Origin: Mesorhizobium japonicum MAFF 303099
GTDB lineage: Bacteria > Pseudomonadota > Alphaproteobacteria > Rhizobiales > Rhizobiaceae
DNA length: 64,000 nucleotides
Reading direction: 5' to 3'
Assembly (NCBI RefSeq): GCF_000009625.1
Contig: NC_002678.2
Coordinates: 2,542,001-2,606,000, forward strand
The position numbers and the translations under genes were made by a program. The notes below the pieces were generated by a model. That model made no database searches and was not told the DNA's origin. It worked only from the letters and a program-made list of their open reading frames with translations. This document shows, in pieces, positions 42,228 to 51,195 of the stretch. Position 1 is the stretch's first letter. The number at the start of each line of letters is the position of its first letter.

Positions 42228-42677
42228 ATGGAAACGATCAAACTGAGGCACGGCATCTGGGTCCTGGTGGCCGACGGTGAAAAAGCGCTCTTGCTCAAGA
42301 ATGCCGGCGACAACAAGTTTCCAAATCTCGAAGTCGTGCAGGTGATGGAACAGGACAACCCGCCCACCCGCGAACAGGGAAGCGACAGCCCCGGCCGGTA
42401 CAATGACGGCCCATCCGTGCACCGCAGCGCCGTCGAGGATACCGACTGGCACCGTATCGGCAAGGAACGCTTCGCGGAAGAGATCGCGGCCCGCCTCTAC
42501 AAGCTCGCCCATGGTGGTGAGTTCGACAGCATAGTGCTTGTCGCCCCGCCGGTGATGCTCGGCGCCATGCGCAAGAAGCTGCACAAGGCGGTCGGTGACA
42601 AGGTGACGGCTGAAATTCCAAAAACCATGACCAACCACGCCATCTCCGAGATCGAGGCCATGCTGCAAGCAGCCTGA
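42228..42677 (+). CDS. Host-attachment (baeRF12-like) family protein
   Basis: A 149-residue protein annotated in rhizobia and agrobacteria as an attachment protein and related to the archaeo-eukaryotic release-factor (baeRF) fold: HGIWVLVADGEKALLLKN, KERFAEEIAARLYKLAHGGEFDSIVLVAPPVMLGAMRKKL (as FAEEIAARLYKLAHGGEFD) and IPKTMTNHAISEIEAML. A role in ribosome rescue or stress has been suggested for the fold. AAGGAG precedes the ATG, and a perfect EcfG promoter indicates general-stress control. Confidence 0.82.
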   Translation: METIKLRHGIWVLVADGEKALLLKNAGDNKFPNLEVVQVMEQDNPPTREQGSDSPGRYNDGPSVHRSAVEDTDWHRIGKERFAEEIAARLYKLAHGGEFDSIVLVAPPVMLGAMRKKLHKAVGDKVTAEIPKTMTNHAISEIEAMLQAA

Positions 42678-42723
42678 CTACTGGCTATGGATCCCAAGGC
42701 CAATGCCAGTGAGCGCAAACCGG

Positions 42724-42747
42724 ACCGGCGGCCTCTCGGCCGCCGGT
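42724..42747. terminator. GC-rich 10-bp stem-loop
   Basis: ACCGGCGGCC-TCTC-GGCCGCCGGT, a perfect hairpin 47 bases after the attachment-gene stop. No T tract follows, so it may stabilise the mRNA end or act with Rho rather than as a simple terminator. Confidence 0.5.
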
Positions 42748-42887
42748 CGAGCATTTGCCGCCGAACCGTCGATTTTCGCACCCTGCGGGTTGCATCACCG
42801 TCACCACTTCCACCATATTGCAAAACAGGCGGCGGCCTCGGGCGGCGCACATCCGACATCCCCAGCTTGAAAGGCGCTCCATAGACA

Positions 42888-44672
42888 ATGCCGCATGACA
42901 CGCCCCTTATCGCCACCATCGTCGCCGGTCTGGGGCTGGCTTTCGTCTTCGGGGCTCTCGCCAACCGTTTCCGCATTCCGCCGCTGGTCGGCTATCTCGT
43001 AGCCGGTGTGCTGGTCGGGCCGAATACGCCCGGTTTCGTCGCCGATGCCGGCCTTGCCAATGAACTGGCCGAGATCGGCGTCATCCTCTTGATGTTCGGC
43101 GTCGGCCTGCATTTCTCGCTGAAGGACCTGCTGTCGGTTCGCGCCATCGCCGTGCCCGGCGCCATCGTCCAGATCGGCTTTGCCACGGCACTCGGCGCCG
43201 GACTGTCCTGGATGCTCGGCTGGTCGATGGGCGCCGGGCTGGTGTTCGGCCTGGCACTGTCGGTCGCCTCGACCGTGGTGTTGCTGCGCGCGCTTCAGGA
43301 ACGCCGGCTGATCGAGACCGAACGCGGCCGCATCGCCGTCGGCTGGCTGATCGTCGAGGATCTGGCCATGGTGCTGGCGCTGGTGCTGCTGCCGGCCCTT
43401 GCCGGCGTGCTCGGTGGCCAGGAACAGGCGGATGTGCAGTTGAGCGGCCTGCTGTCGCTGCCCGCCAGCTACGGCATCTGGGGCGTCGTCGGCATCACGC
43501 TCGCCAAGGTCGCGGCCTTCGTCGTCGTCATGCTGGTGGTCGGCCGCCGGGTTATTCCGTGGATCCTGCACTACGTCGCCCATACCGGGTCACGCGAACT
43601 GTTTCGTCTCTCGGTGCTGGCCATTGCGCTCGGCGTCGCTTTCGGCGCGGCGAAACTATTCGGCGTCTCGCTGGCGCTCGGCGCCTTCTTCGCCGGCATG
43701 ATCATGAGCGAATCCGAGCTCAGCCACCGCGCGGCCGAAGAATCGCTGCCGCTGCGCGACGCCTTTTCGGTGCTGTTCTTCGTCTCCGTCGGCATGCTGT
43801 TCGATCCGTTCAGCCTGCTCAGCAACGGCCTGCCGATCCTGGCGACACTGGCCATCATCGTCATCGGCAAGTCGTTGGCGGCGTTCGTCATCGTCGTCGC
43901 CTTCGGCTATCCCCTGGCGACCGCCTTGATGATTTCGGCCAGCCTTGCCCAGATCGGCGAATTCTCCTTCATCCTGGCCGAACTCGGCGTCGGGCTGAAA
44001 CTCTTGCCCGAACAGGGCCGCGACCTGATCCTGGCCGGCGCCATCCTGTCGATCGTGCTCAACCCGCTGATGTTCCTGGTCGTCGACTGGATGAAGCCGT
44101 GGCTGGAGGCCCGCGCCGCAAGGAGCGCACCGCCGGCGGACGCCAAGCCGGTCGGTCCGGCGACCGAGCCGGGCCAGGTGGCCTCGGTCGCCGCGGCAGC
44201 CAAAAAGGAAGACGGCCCGCCGCCGAAGACGGCGCTTACCGGCCATGCCATCCTGATCGGCTATGGCCGTGTCGGCGGCCTTGTCGGTGCGGCGCTGAAA
44301 GAAGCAGCCCTGCCCTTCCTCGTCATCGAGGACGCCGACAAGACGCTGGCCAAGCTGAAGGCCGACGGTGTCGAAACCGTCGCTGGCAATGCCGCCAACG
44401 CCGAAGTGTTCGCTGCCGCCAATCCCGAAGACGCCAGCCGGCTGATCCTCGCCATCCCCAATGCCTTCGAGGCCGGCCAGATCGTGCTCAGGGCGCGCGC
44501 CGCCAATCCCGGCATCAACGTCGTCGCCCGCGCTCATTCCGACGCCGAGGTCGAGCATCTCAAGGGACTCGGCGCCGACACGGTGATCATGGGCGAACGC
44601 GAAATCGCGCGCGGCATCGTCGAAGAGGTGCTCGGTCGCAAGCCATCCGCGACTGAACCGTCCGCCGCCTGA
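42888..44672 (+). CDS. ybaL: CPA2-family K+/H+ antiporter of the YbaL/KefB type
   Basis: A 594-residue monovalent cation/proton antiporter. The first 405 residues hold about 12 transmembrane helices with NRFRIPPLVGYLVAGVLVGPNTPGF as RIPPLVGYLVAGVLVGP and ASVLVLLRAL-type segments. The C-terminal TrkA-N domain has the nucleotide site AILIGYGRVGGLVGAAL, VIEDADKTLAKL and GNAANAEVF. An Ala/Lys/Pro linker separates the two. YbaL is the closest E. coli type, inferred from the TrkA-N domain and lack of KefF-binding features. Confidence 0.9.
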   Translation: MPHDTPLIATIVAGLGLAFVFGALANRFRIPPLVGYLVAGVLVGPNTPGFVADAGLANELAEIGVILLMFGVGLHFSLKDLLSVRAIAVPGAIVQIGFATALGAGLSWMLGWSMGAGLVFGLALSVASTVVLLRALQERRLIETERGRIAVGWLIVEDLAMVLALVLLPALAGVLGGQEQADVQLSGLLSLPASYGIWGVVGITLAKVAAFVVVMLVVGRRVIPWILHYVAHTGSRELFRLSVLAIALGVAFGAAKLFGVSLALGAFFAGMIMSESELSHRAAEESLPLRDAFSVLFFVSVGMLFDPFSLLSNGLPILATLAIIVIGKSLAAFVIVVAFGYPLATALMISASLAQIGEFSFILAELGVGLKLLPEQGRDLILAGAILSIVLNPLMFLVVDWMKPWLEARAARSAPPADAKPVGPATEPGQVASVAAAAKKEDGPPPKTALTGHAILIGYGRVGGLVGAALKEAALPFLVIEDADKTLAKLKADGVETVAGNAANAEVFAAANPEDASRLILAIPNAFEAGQIVLRARAANPGINVVARAHSDAEVEHLKGLGADTVIMGEREIARGIVEEVLGRKPSATEPSAA

Positions 44673-45479
44673 TCACGCCACGAAGGCGGAGCCGCCATTC
44701 CGTGCGATGCTGCTGAGATACTGTGCGGGAGGCTTGCCGAGCGCCTTCTTAAACATGGTGATGAAGGCTGTCACCGACTCGTAGCCGAGATCGCCCGAAA
44801 CGCGCTGAACACTTGCGCCCGAAGCCAGTTCCCTTATCGCAACGATCAAGTGCAATTGCTGGCGCCAGCGGCCGAAGCTCAAGCCGGTCTCCTTGACGAC
44901 GAGACGAGCAAGGCTGCTCTCGCTGAGCGCGACGCGTTTTCCCCATTCGGCCAGCGTGCTGCGATCGGCAGGATCGTTCGCCAGTGCTTCCGCGATCCGC
45001 TTGAGGCGCGGCTCGGAAGAGATCGGCAGATGCAATTGCTGGACAGGCATATCAGGCAGTTCGGCAAGCAGGACGCTTCCCAGGAAAGCGCATCGCGCGT
45101 CATCAGGCGCGCAGTCCGACAATTCGATGATCAGCTCGCGCAGCAGCGGCGAGATCGAAAGCGTACAGCACCGGTCCGGCAGCTCAGCCGCGCCCGGCTC
45201 GATATAGACGAAGAAAATCCGCGCGTTGGCCGTCGCGATGTTGCTGTGCTGCATGCGGCTTGGCACCCACACGCCGCAATGCGGCGGCACCATCCAGAGG
45301 CCGCTGGGAACACGGCAGGTGACGCTGCCGCTGAGCGCGAAGACGAGTTGCCCTTTGCGGTGCCAATGCTGCGACACCTCGGCCTTGGTCTCGGTGACGT
45401 CGACGCGAATGGCAATCGCCGGAGCAAGGACGTCATCGACGTCGAAATCGAGCCATGGGTAGCGGAGCGGCTGTCTCAT
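44673..45479 (-). CDS. AraC-family transcriptional regulator
   Basis: A 268-residue regulator with an N-terminal cupin-like sensor (HWHRKGQLVFALSGSVTCR, VPPHCGVWVPSRMQHSN) and two C-terminal HTHs (WGKRVALSESSLARLVVKETGLSFGRWRQQ as LSESSLARLVVKETG, then SVQRVSGDLGYESVTAFITMFKK). It is divergent from the zinc-binding dehydrogenase gene across 101 bases and probably regulates it. Confidence 0.92.
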   Translation of the reverse strand: MRQPLRYPWLDFDVDDVLAPAIAIRVDVTETKAEVSQHWHRKGQLVFALSGSVTCRVPSGLWMVPPHCGVWVPSRMQHSNIATANARIFFVYIEPGAAELPDRCCTLSISPLLRELIIELSDCAPDDARCAFLGSVLLAELPDMPVQQLHLPISSEPRLKRIAEALANDPADRSTLAEWGKRVALSESSLARLVVKETGLSFGRWRQQLHLIVAIRELASGASVQRVSGDLGYESVTAFITMFKKALGKPPAQYLSSIARNGGSAFVA

Positions 45480-45580
45480 GATTGACCGCTTTTAGCGATC
45501 AATTGCCTTTACATCTAGATTATTCGTCAACGTAGATCGGTAGGCTCGGGTCGTTCTCGCCAATTGGCCAAGGTGTACCC

Positions 45581-46501
45581 ATGCTCGCCCTCACCATCTC
45601 TTCCGACAGCGCTGCCAGATTGAAACTCGCCGAAGTGGACGAGCCACAGCCTTGCGCGAACGAGGCTCTGGTCGCCGTCCACGCAACGTCGCTGAACCGC
45701 GGCGAACTGCGCCTGCTCACCATACGCCCGGACGGCTGGATACCCGGCCAGGACATCGTCGGGATCGTCGAACAGGCGGCAGCCGATGGCTCCGGGCCAG
45801 CCAAGGGCGCCCGCGTCGTGGCTTTGGTCGACGAGGCCGGCTGGGCCGAACGTGTTGCCGTTCCGACCGACCGTCTCGCCGTCCTGCCGGATGAGGTCAG
45901 CTTCGTTTCCGCCGCCACGCTCCCGGTGGCGGGCACGACGGCGCTGAGGACGTTGCGCCAAGGCGGTGACCTCGCCGGTCAACGGGTACTGATCACCGGC
46001 GCAAGCGGCGCGGTCGGCCGTTTCCAGATCCAGATCGCCCGCGAACAAGGTGCCTCGGTGACCGCGGTCGCCGCCGCCCGGCATGCCGGGGATCTGCGCG
46101 ATCTCGGAGCCGAGCAGGTCGTCGAGGCGATCGAGCTGGCCGAGGGACCATTTTCGCTGATCACCGAGTCGGTCGGCGGCGAAAGCCTCGCCCGCGCGAT
46201 CGAACGTGTCGCGCCCGGCGGGACGATCGCCATGTTCGGTTCAAGCAGTGGCCAGCTCACGCCCATTGGCTTCCGCCAGTTCGTTCCGGGCCATGAGGGG
46301 GCGAGGCTTCAGACCTTCGCCTACTACACCTCGGGCTTTGGCATTGGCGCCGATATTGCCGCGCTGCTCGCCCTGGTCGCAGCCGGCCGGCTGGAAACCC
46401 GCGTCGCCTTGACCGTGCCGTGGACGGATATCGCCCAGGCTCTGGACGCACTGCGGCAGCGCAGCTTCAGCGGCAAGGCTGTTCTCACCATGGCCGGATG
46501 A
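45581..46501 (+). CDS. Quinone-oxidoreductase-type MDR dehydrogenase
   Basis: A 306-residue medium-chain dehydrogenase/reductase: TSLNRGELRLL, GWIPGQDIVGIVE, the nucleotide motif RVLITGASGAVGRFQIQIA and a C-terminal SGKAVLTMAG. Zinc-binding cysteines are absent, as in quinone oxidoreductases. Substrate unknown. The divergent AraC gene is its likely regulator. Confidence 0.88.
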   Translation: MLALTISSDSAARLKLAEVDEPQPCANEALVAVHATSLNRGELRLLTIRPDGWIPGQDIVGIVEQAAADGSGPAKGARVVALVDEAGWAERVAVPTDRLAVLPDEVSFVSAATLPVAGTTALRTLRQGGDLAGQRVLITGASGAVGRFQIQIAREQGASVTAVAAARHAGDLRDLGAEQVVEAIELAEGPFSLITESVGGESLARAIERVAPGGTIAMFGSSSGQLTPIGFRQFVPGHEGARLQTFAYYTSGFGIGADIAALLALVAAGRLETRVALTVPWTDIAQALDALRQRSFSGKAVLTMAG

Positions 46502-46526
46502 GCAATCCCGGCCGAAGTCGGCTTGC

Positions 46527-47279
46527 TCACACGTGCTGGCCGCCATTGATATGGATTTCCGAGCCGGTCACATAGGAGGCCTGCTGCGAGCACAGGAAGA
46601 AGATGATGTCGGCGACCTCCGCCGTGGTGCCGAGGCGCCTGAGCGGGATCGTCTCGACGATCTTTTCCGTGCCCGGCGACAGGATCGCCGTGTCGATCTC
46701 GCCAGGCGCGATGGCGTTCACACGAATGCCGTGCGGGCCGAAATCATGCGCCATCTCGCGCGTCAGCGAGCCGAGAGCCGCTTTCGATGTCGCATAGGCG
46801 GTGCCGGCGAAGGGATGCACGCGGGTGCCGGCGATCGAGGTGACGTTGACGATCGAGCCCTTGGCCGTCGCCAGTTCCTTGAACAGGCCGCGCGCCAGCA
46901 TGATCGGCGCGAAGAAATTGACCTGGAACACGTCGCGCCAGACATGCATCGGCGTGTCGATCGAGTTCATGCGGCTGTTGCCGTCCTTGAGCTTGGGCGA
47001 AATGCCGGCATTGTTGACCAGTGCATTGAGCTGGCCGCCATGCGCTTCCAGCCGATGGCGGATTTCCGAGACGGCGATGCCGACATCTTCCTGATCGGCA
47101 AGATCGACCTTGATGTGGTCTTCCGGCCCGGCCGGCCACGGGCAATCCTCGGCAAAGGCCTGGCGCGAACAGGTGATGACGCGCCAGCCCTCGCGCGAAA
47201 AGCGTTTGACCGTGGCATGGCCGATGCCGCGGCTGGCGCCGGTCAGCACGATGGTTTTTCTGGTGTCGAATTCAGCCAT
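46527..47279 (-). CDS. Short-chain dehydrogenase/reductase (SDR)
   Basis: A 250-residue classical SDR: TGASRGIGHATVKRF cofactor loop, ALVNNAGISPKL, the Ser...YATSKAALG catalytic Tyr-Lys, and the PGEIDTAIL region. Close in pattern to FabG-like and 3-oxoacyl-ACP reductases, but the substrate is not identifiable. GGAG precedes the ATG; it converges with the upstream dehydrogenase. Confidence 0.9.
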   Translation of the reverse strand: MAEFDTRKTIVLTGASRGIGHATVKRFSREGWRVITCSRQAFAEDCPWPAGPEDHIKVDLADQEDVGIAVSEIRHRLEAHGGQLNALVNNAGISPKLKDGNSRMNSIDTPMHVWRDVFQVNFFAPIMLARGLFKELATAKGSIVNVTSIAGTRVHPFAGTAYATSKAALGSLTREMAHDFGPHGIRVNAIAPGEIDTAILSPGTEKIVETIPLRRLGTTAEVADIIFFLCSQQASYVTGSEIHINGGQHV

Positions 47280-47369
47280 GTCGCGGTCTCCGGCCGGAGG
47301 TGTAGCCGAACAGCGTGGCGCTGGCGAGAGGCGGATTGACGCCGCTGCGAACCGCCGGGGCGACAGCCT

Positions 47370-49637
47370 TCAGCCGCCGCCCAGAATATCCAGGATCGAG
47401 GTCTGTTTCTTCTTCAGCGGACCGCCAACATTGCCCGGCGGCACCGGATGGCCGACCGAAGCAGTGGTGCCGTCATCCGCTGGCATGTTGAAGCCATCGG
47501 CATCGACGGTCTGGGCAGGCCGCGCCACACGGGCCGGCGCTGCCGCCTGGGTCGGCTGTGTTGACGGCGCCTTCTGGCCAACCGACGCGGACGGGACCGG
47601 CGCTGGCTGGTTGTTGTCGGCCGAAGGTATGTCGTCGGGCACGATCGTGTCGGCCGGCGTCGATTTCCAGGTGCCGGGCAGCGGCCGCACCGGCACGCCC
47701 TCGTGTGCGGCGACCATGAATTCGTGCCAGGCCTGCGCCGGCAGCGCGCCACCGGTGACCTTCTTCATCCCCGTGCCGTCATCATTGCCGAACCACACAC
47801 CGGTGGTGAGATTGGCGGTGTAGCCGACGAACCAGGCATCGCGCGAATTCTGGCTGGTGCCGGTCTTGCCGGCCGACGGCCAGGCGAAGGCCGCCTTCTT
47901 GGCCGTGCCGACCTCGACGGTGCCGGTCATCATCGAGTTCATCATGCCGACGATCTCGGGTTTCACGACACGCGGCGCGCTGCCACCACCGCTGTCGTAG
48001 AGCACCTTGCCCTCGGCGGTCGTGATGCGGCGGATGAAGTGGATGTCGGGCTTGTAGCCGCCATTGGCGAACGGCACATAGGCCGACGTCAGCTCCAGCG
48101 GCGTCACTTCCGAGGTGCCGAGCGCGATCGAGGTGTTGGCCTGCAGTTCGGACTGGATGCCCATGCGGTGCGCCGCTTCCACCACCGCGTTCGGCCCGAC
48201 CTCCATCGTCAGCTGCGCGGCGACCGAGTTCAGCGACTTGGCCAGCGCCGTCGCCAGCGTGACCTTGCCAAAATATTTGCCGCCGTAATTGTCGGGCGTC
48301 CAGTTGCCGATCTTGATCGGCGCGTCGTTGCGGATGCTGTCGGGCGTGCGGCCGGCTTCCAGTGCCGCCATATAGACGAACGGCTTGAACGCCGAGCCCG
48401 GCTGGCGGCGCGCTTCCGAGGCGCGGTCGAACTGGCTGGTCGAATAGTCGTAGCCGCCGACCATAGCGCGCACCGCGCCGGAATCGTCGATCGACACCAG
48501 CGCGCCCTGGGTGACGTTGAGCTTCTTGCCGCTTTCGTCGATCAGCCGGCGGATCGACTGCTCGGCGAGCTTCTGCAGGTTCAGGTCGACGGTGGAATCG
48601 ATGACGATGTCGCCGCGCACGTCGCCGATCAGGTCTGGCAGTTCTTCCATGATGGTGTCGGCGACATAGTTCTCCGAACCGGTCCAGTAGGACGGCGCGC
48701 GCGTCGCCGGCGCGCTGAGCGCCGTCTTCAACTCCTTGTCACTGATCTTGCCCTCTTCACGCATAGCCGCGAGCACAAGCTGCGAACGCTCCTCCGCGGC
48801 CTTGGGATCGCGCGCCGGCGACAGCCGCGACGGCGCCTTCAGCAAGCCCGCAAGCAGCGCTGCTTCCGAGAGCGTGACATCGCGCGCGCTCTTGCCGAAA
48901 TAACGCCGCGAAGCCGCCTCGACACCAAAGGCGCCGGAGCCGAAATAGACCCGGTTGAGGTACATTTCGAGGATCTGGTCCTTGGTGTGCTTGTGCTCCA
49001 GCCACAGCGCCAGCAACACCTCCTGTACCTTGCGCTCCAGCGTGCGGTCAGGCTTCAGGAACAGATTCTTGGCCAATTGCTGCGTCAGCGTCGAACCGCC
49101 TTGCGAGAAATGCCCGCCGAGCAGGTTGGTCACCATGGCGCGCGACAGACCGATCGGGTCGACGCCGAAATGCGAATAGAACCGGCGGTCCTCGATGGCG
49201 ATGACGGCTTCGGGAATGTAAGGCGACATTTCGTGCAGGCCGACGGCTTCGCCGCCGCTCATGCCCCTGTTTGCCAGCAACTGGTCATCGGCCGAGACGA
49301 TCTTGATGTTGGGGGCGCGGTCGGGGATCGACCAGGTGGTGGCCGCAGGCATCTTGGCGCCGTAGTAGATAACGACGCCGGCCACCGCGATGCCACCCCA
49401 GATGGCGAGCACGAAGCACCAGTAGAAAAGCCGGCCAAGCACGCCGAACAGGCCGCGCCGGCTCCTGCCGCGCCCGCCGCGCGACGATTTCGCCTTCGAT
49501 GATTTGCGTTTTGCGGAGGCTTTGCGGTTGCTTGGCACGACGCGGTCCTCTTCGCTCACCGAAAGACCCGGCTGGGATCGCGCCTGTGGCGGTCCCTCGA
49601 AACTGGGCTCGATGCGGCTGTCTCTGCGGTTCGCCAT
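47370..49637 (-). CDS. Penicillin-binding protein 1A (bifunctional peptidoglycan synthase)
   Basis: A 755-residue class A PBP: basic Ser/Lys/Arg-rich cytoplasmic tail, one transmembrane helix (about residues 68-92), the GT51 transglycosylase domain with the catalytic Glu in AIEDRRFYSHFGVDP and GGSTLTQQLAKNLFL, and the transpeptidase domain with the S-x-x-K motif PGSAFKPFVYM, S-x-N in KSLNSVAAQ and KTGTSQNSRD. A Pro/Ala/Gln-rich C-terminal tail follows. Acts in cell-wall synthesis at the inner membrane. Confidence 0.95.
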   Translation of the reverse strand: MANRRDSRIEPSFEGPPQARSQPGLSVSEEDRVVPSNRKASAKRKSSKAKSSRGGRGRSRRGLFGVLGRLFYWCFVLAIWGGIAVAGVVIYYGAKMPAATTWSIPDRAPNIKIVSADDQLLANRGMSGGEAVGLHEMSPYIPEAVIAIEDRRFYSHFGVDPIGLSRAMVTNLLGGHFSQGGSTLTQQLAKNLFLKPDRTLERKVQEVLLALWLEHKHTKDQILEMYLNRVYFGSGAFGVEAASRRYFGKSARDVTLSEAALLAGLLKAPSRLSPARDPKAAEERSQLVLAAMREEGKISDKELKTALSAPATRAPSYWTGSENYVADTIMEELPDLIGDVRGDIVIDSTVDLNLQKLAEQSIRRLIDESGKKLNVTQGALVSIDDSGAVRAMVGGYDYSTSQFDRASEARRQPGSAFKPFVYMAALEAGRTPDSIRNDAPIKIGNWTPDNYGGKYFGKVTLATALAKSLNSVAAQLTMEVGPNAVVEAAHRMGIQSELQANTSIALGTSEVTPLELTSAYVPFANGGYKPDIHFIRRITTAEGKVLYDSGGGSAPRVVKPEIVGMMNSMMTGTVEVGTAKKAAFAWPSAGKTGTSQNSRDAWFVGYTANLTTGVWFGNDDGTGMKKVTGGALPAQAWHEFMVAAHEGVPVRPLPGTWKSTPADTIVPDDIPSADNNQPAPVPSASVGQKAPSTQPTQAAAPARVARPAQTVDADGFNMPADDGTTASVGHPVPPGNVGGPLKKKQTSILDILGGG

Positions 49638-49945
49638 GCCTGCGCTTGCTGTCCCCGGTGCCTATGGCGCTCCGGTTGCAGAGTAGATGCGGCGATTTAA
49701 GGGCGGGTTAAATCGGAAAAATTCGAGGCGATTAGTAATCAATTGCTTGGTAGGGCCGGAGCGACCCAGGTCGCAGCTTCCGATAGGTGCTGCGCGAATG
49801 CGTCTCATAGATCGTGAGAAGCGACTTGATCGAGCCATCGAACTTCAGCGGATCGGCACGGTAGCCGGTGCGCCAGAGAAGCATTTCCGCCTGCAGGGAA
49901 TAACATTTCGCCTTCAGCATTTCGGGCTGATCGCCGAGGAAACGG
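49638..49945. other. 308-base region between PBP1A and the channel gene
   Basis: Holds the PBP1A promoter (near 49680-49740, AT-rich) and the apparent integrase fragment at 49732-49920. Nothing else is evident. Confidence 0.6.
49732..49920 (-). pseudogene. Probable phage-integrase N-terminal fragment
   Basis: Sixty-two codons, 25 bases behind the channel gene. FDGSIKSLLTIYETHSRSTYRKLRPGSLRPYQ, read as FDGSIKSLLTIYETH and YRKLRPGSLRPY, resembles the start of the core-binding (SAM-like) domain of tyrosine recombinases of the form F-D-G-x-L-x-x-L-I-x-x-Y-Q-x-x-x-x-S-P-Y-x-x-L. The protein stops before any catalytic residue, so it cannot be active. The call rests on pattern memory. Confidence 0.45.
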
Positions 49946-51013
49946 TCAAGCGCTCGCCGCAGCGCCGCGACGCTCGAGCGCGGTCTTGCGGAAGATTTCC
50001 GCGATCTCCGGGCTGCTGCTGCACAACATCTGGAAATCCGCCGAATGCAGCGACAGGAGTGAGACCGTCGTTGCGGCGCTGACGGTCGCCGAACGCGGTT
50101 CGCCGCTGATCAGCGCCATCTCGCCGAAGAAGGCGCCAGGGCCAAGCTCCACCGGATTCGGCGTCGCGACGCTGACGCTCCCCTCCACGACGAAGAACAT
50201 CCGATCGCCGGGCTCGCCAATGCGGCAGATCACGGCGCCCGCCGGCACCGTGCGGGCTCTTAAGGCGCGCACGATCTCGACCAGCACGGCCGGGCCGAGC
50301 TTCTGAAACAACGGCACGGCGGCGACCAATTGCCAATTGCGGACGAAATCCCCGCGACGGACTTCTTGATAGAAGCCTGTGGCAAGAATGCCGGCCCAGA
50401 GTCCGAAGATGCCGATGCCACTCATCATGACCGCCCCGGCAAGGACGCGGCCGGCGAAGCTTTGCGGGATAGTGTCCCCATAGCCGGTGGTGGACAGCGT
50501 GACCACCGCCCACCACATTGCCTGGGGAATGCTGCCGAACTTTTCCGGTTGGATATCGCGCTCGATGACATAGGCTGCGAGCGCCACTGCGAACAGAACG
50601 ACGCCGAAGAGCGTGGTGACGCCGATCAGATTGCGTGCTTCGTTGGCCAGGACCCTGCCCAGGACCGGGAAGAAAGTCGAGTCGCGCAGCGGTTTCAGCA
50701 GCCAGACAGCACAGTAGAGGCTCCAGTCAGGCGAGCCGTCGAGCAGAAATGCGGCGAGTGGAACCAAGACTGCGAGCACATCGATGGCGATTTTGGGCGT
50801 CCTGTCCCGTACGACTCCCGCCCGGCGCTTGAGCAGCGTCGCGGCCAGTTGCAGGAGATAGGCGCCCCAGATGACAGCGAGCAGGGCAGCCAGAGCCAGT
50901 CTGCTTCGTCCGGACATGTCCGGTATCGTGAGCGCAGCCACCGCCAGCAACCCAGGCGCAGCCAGCACCGCGTTGAGCGGCGCGTAAATTCTTAAGAAAG
51001 GCAGTACCGACAT
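49946..51013 (-). CDS. mloK1: Cyclic-nucleotide-gated K+ channel MloK1
   Basis: A tetrameric inner-membrane K+ channel opened by cAMP. The 355-residue protein has six transmembrane segments (S1-S6, about residues 10-215), the selectivity filter TLSTTGYGDTIPQ, and a C-terminal cyclic-nucleotide-binding domain (about 225-350). The phosphate-binding cassette FGEMALISGEPRSATV holds Arg307, and Arg348 in ALERRG contacts the base. Length and residues agree with MloK1 of Mesorhizobium loti, known from crystal structures. Its start lies 182 bases behind the adenylate cyclase stop, so it is likely in the same functional unit. Confidence 0.97.
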   Translation of the reverse strand: MSVLPFLRIYAPLNAVLAAPGLLAVAALTIPDMSGRSRLALAALLAVIWGAYLLQLAATLLKRRAGVVRDRTPKIAIDVLAVLVPLAAFLLDGSPDWSLYCAVWLLKPLRDSTFFPVLGRVLANEARNLIGVTTLFGVVLFAVALAAYVIERDIQPEKFGSIPQAMWWAVVTLSTTGYGDTIPQSFAGRVLAGAVMMSGIGIFGLWAGILATGFYQEVRRGDFVRNWQLVAAVPLFQKLGPAVLVEIVRALRARTVPAGAVICRIGEPGDRMFFVVEGSVSVATPNPVELGPGAFFGEMALISGEPRSATVSAATTVSLLSLHSADFQMLCSSSPEIAEIFRKTALERRGAAASA

Positions 51014-51195
51014 TGTATGCCCACGAGCGGCTACTATCCTCCAGAATAGGATGCCTTCAAGGCAAGCGCAAAGGGCTTGCTGTCGCTGCGATCTGCTTCA
51101 CCCAGGGTTAACTCAGATCTCCGGGATCGCTTTGTGACCGGACGTCAACGGACAGACCACAAGATGCTAGCGGGTCGGCACTGCCAAGCGGCAAA

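Noticed and set aside
42724..42747. Perfect stem-loop as a simple intrinsic terminator
   Set aside because: No T tract follows on either strand; reported only as a stem-loop with moderate confidence.
47703..49502. 599-codon plus-strand ORF
   Set aside because: Antisense shadow of PBP1A; composition His/Arg/Asp-rich and no family features.
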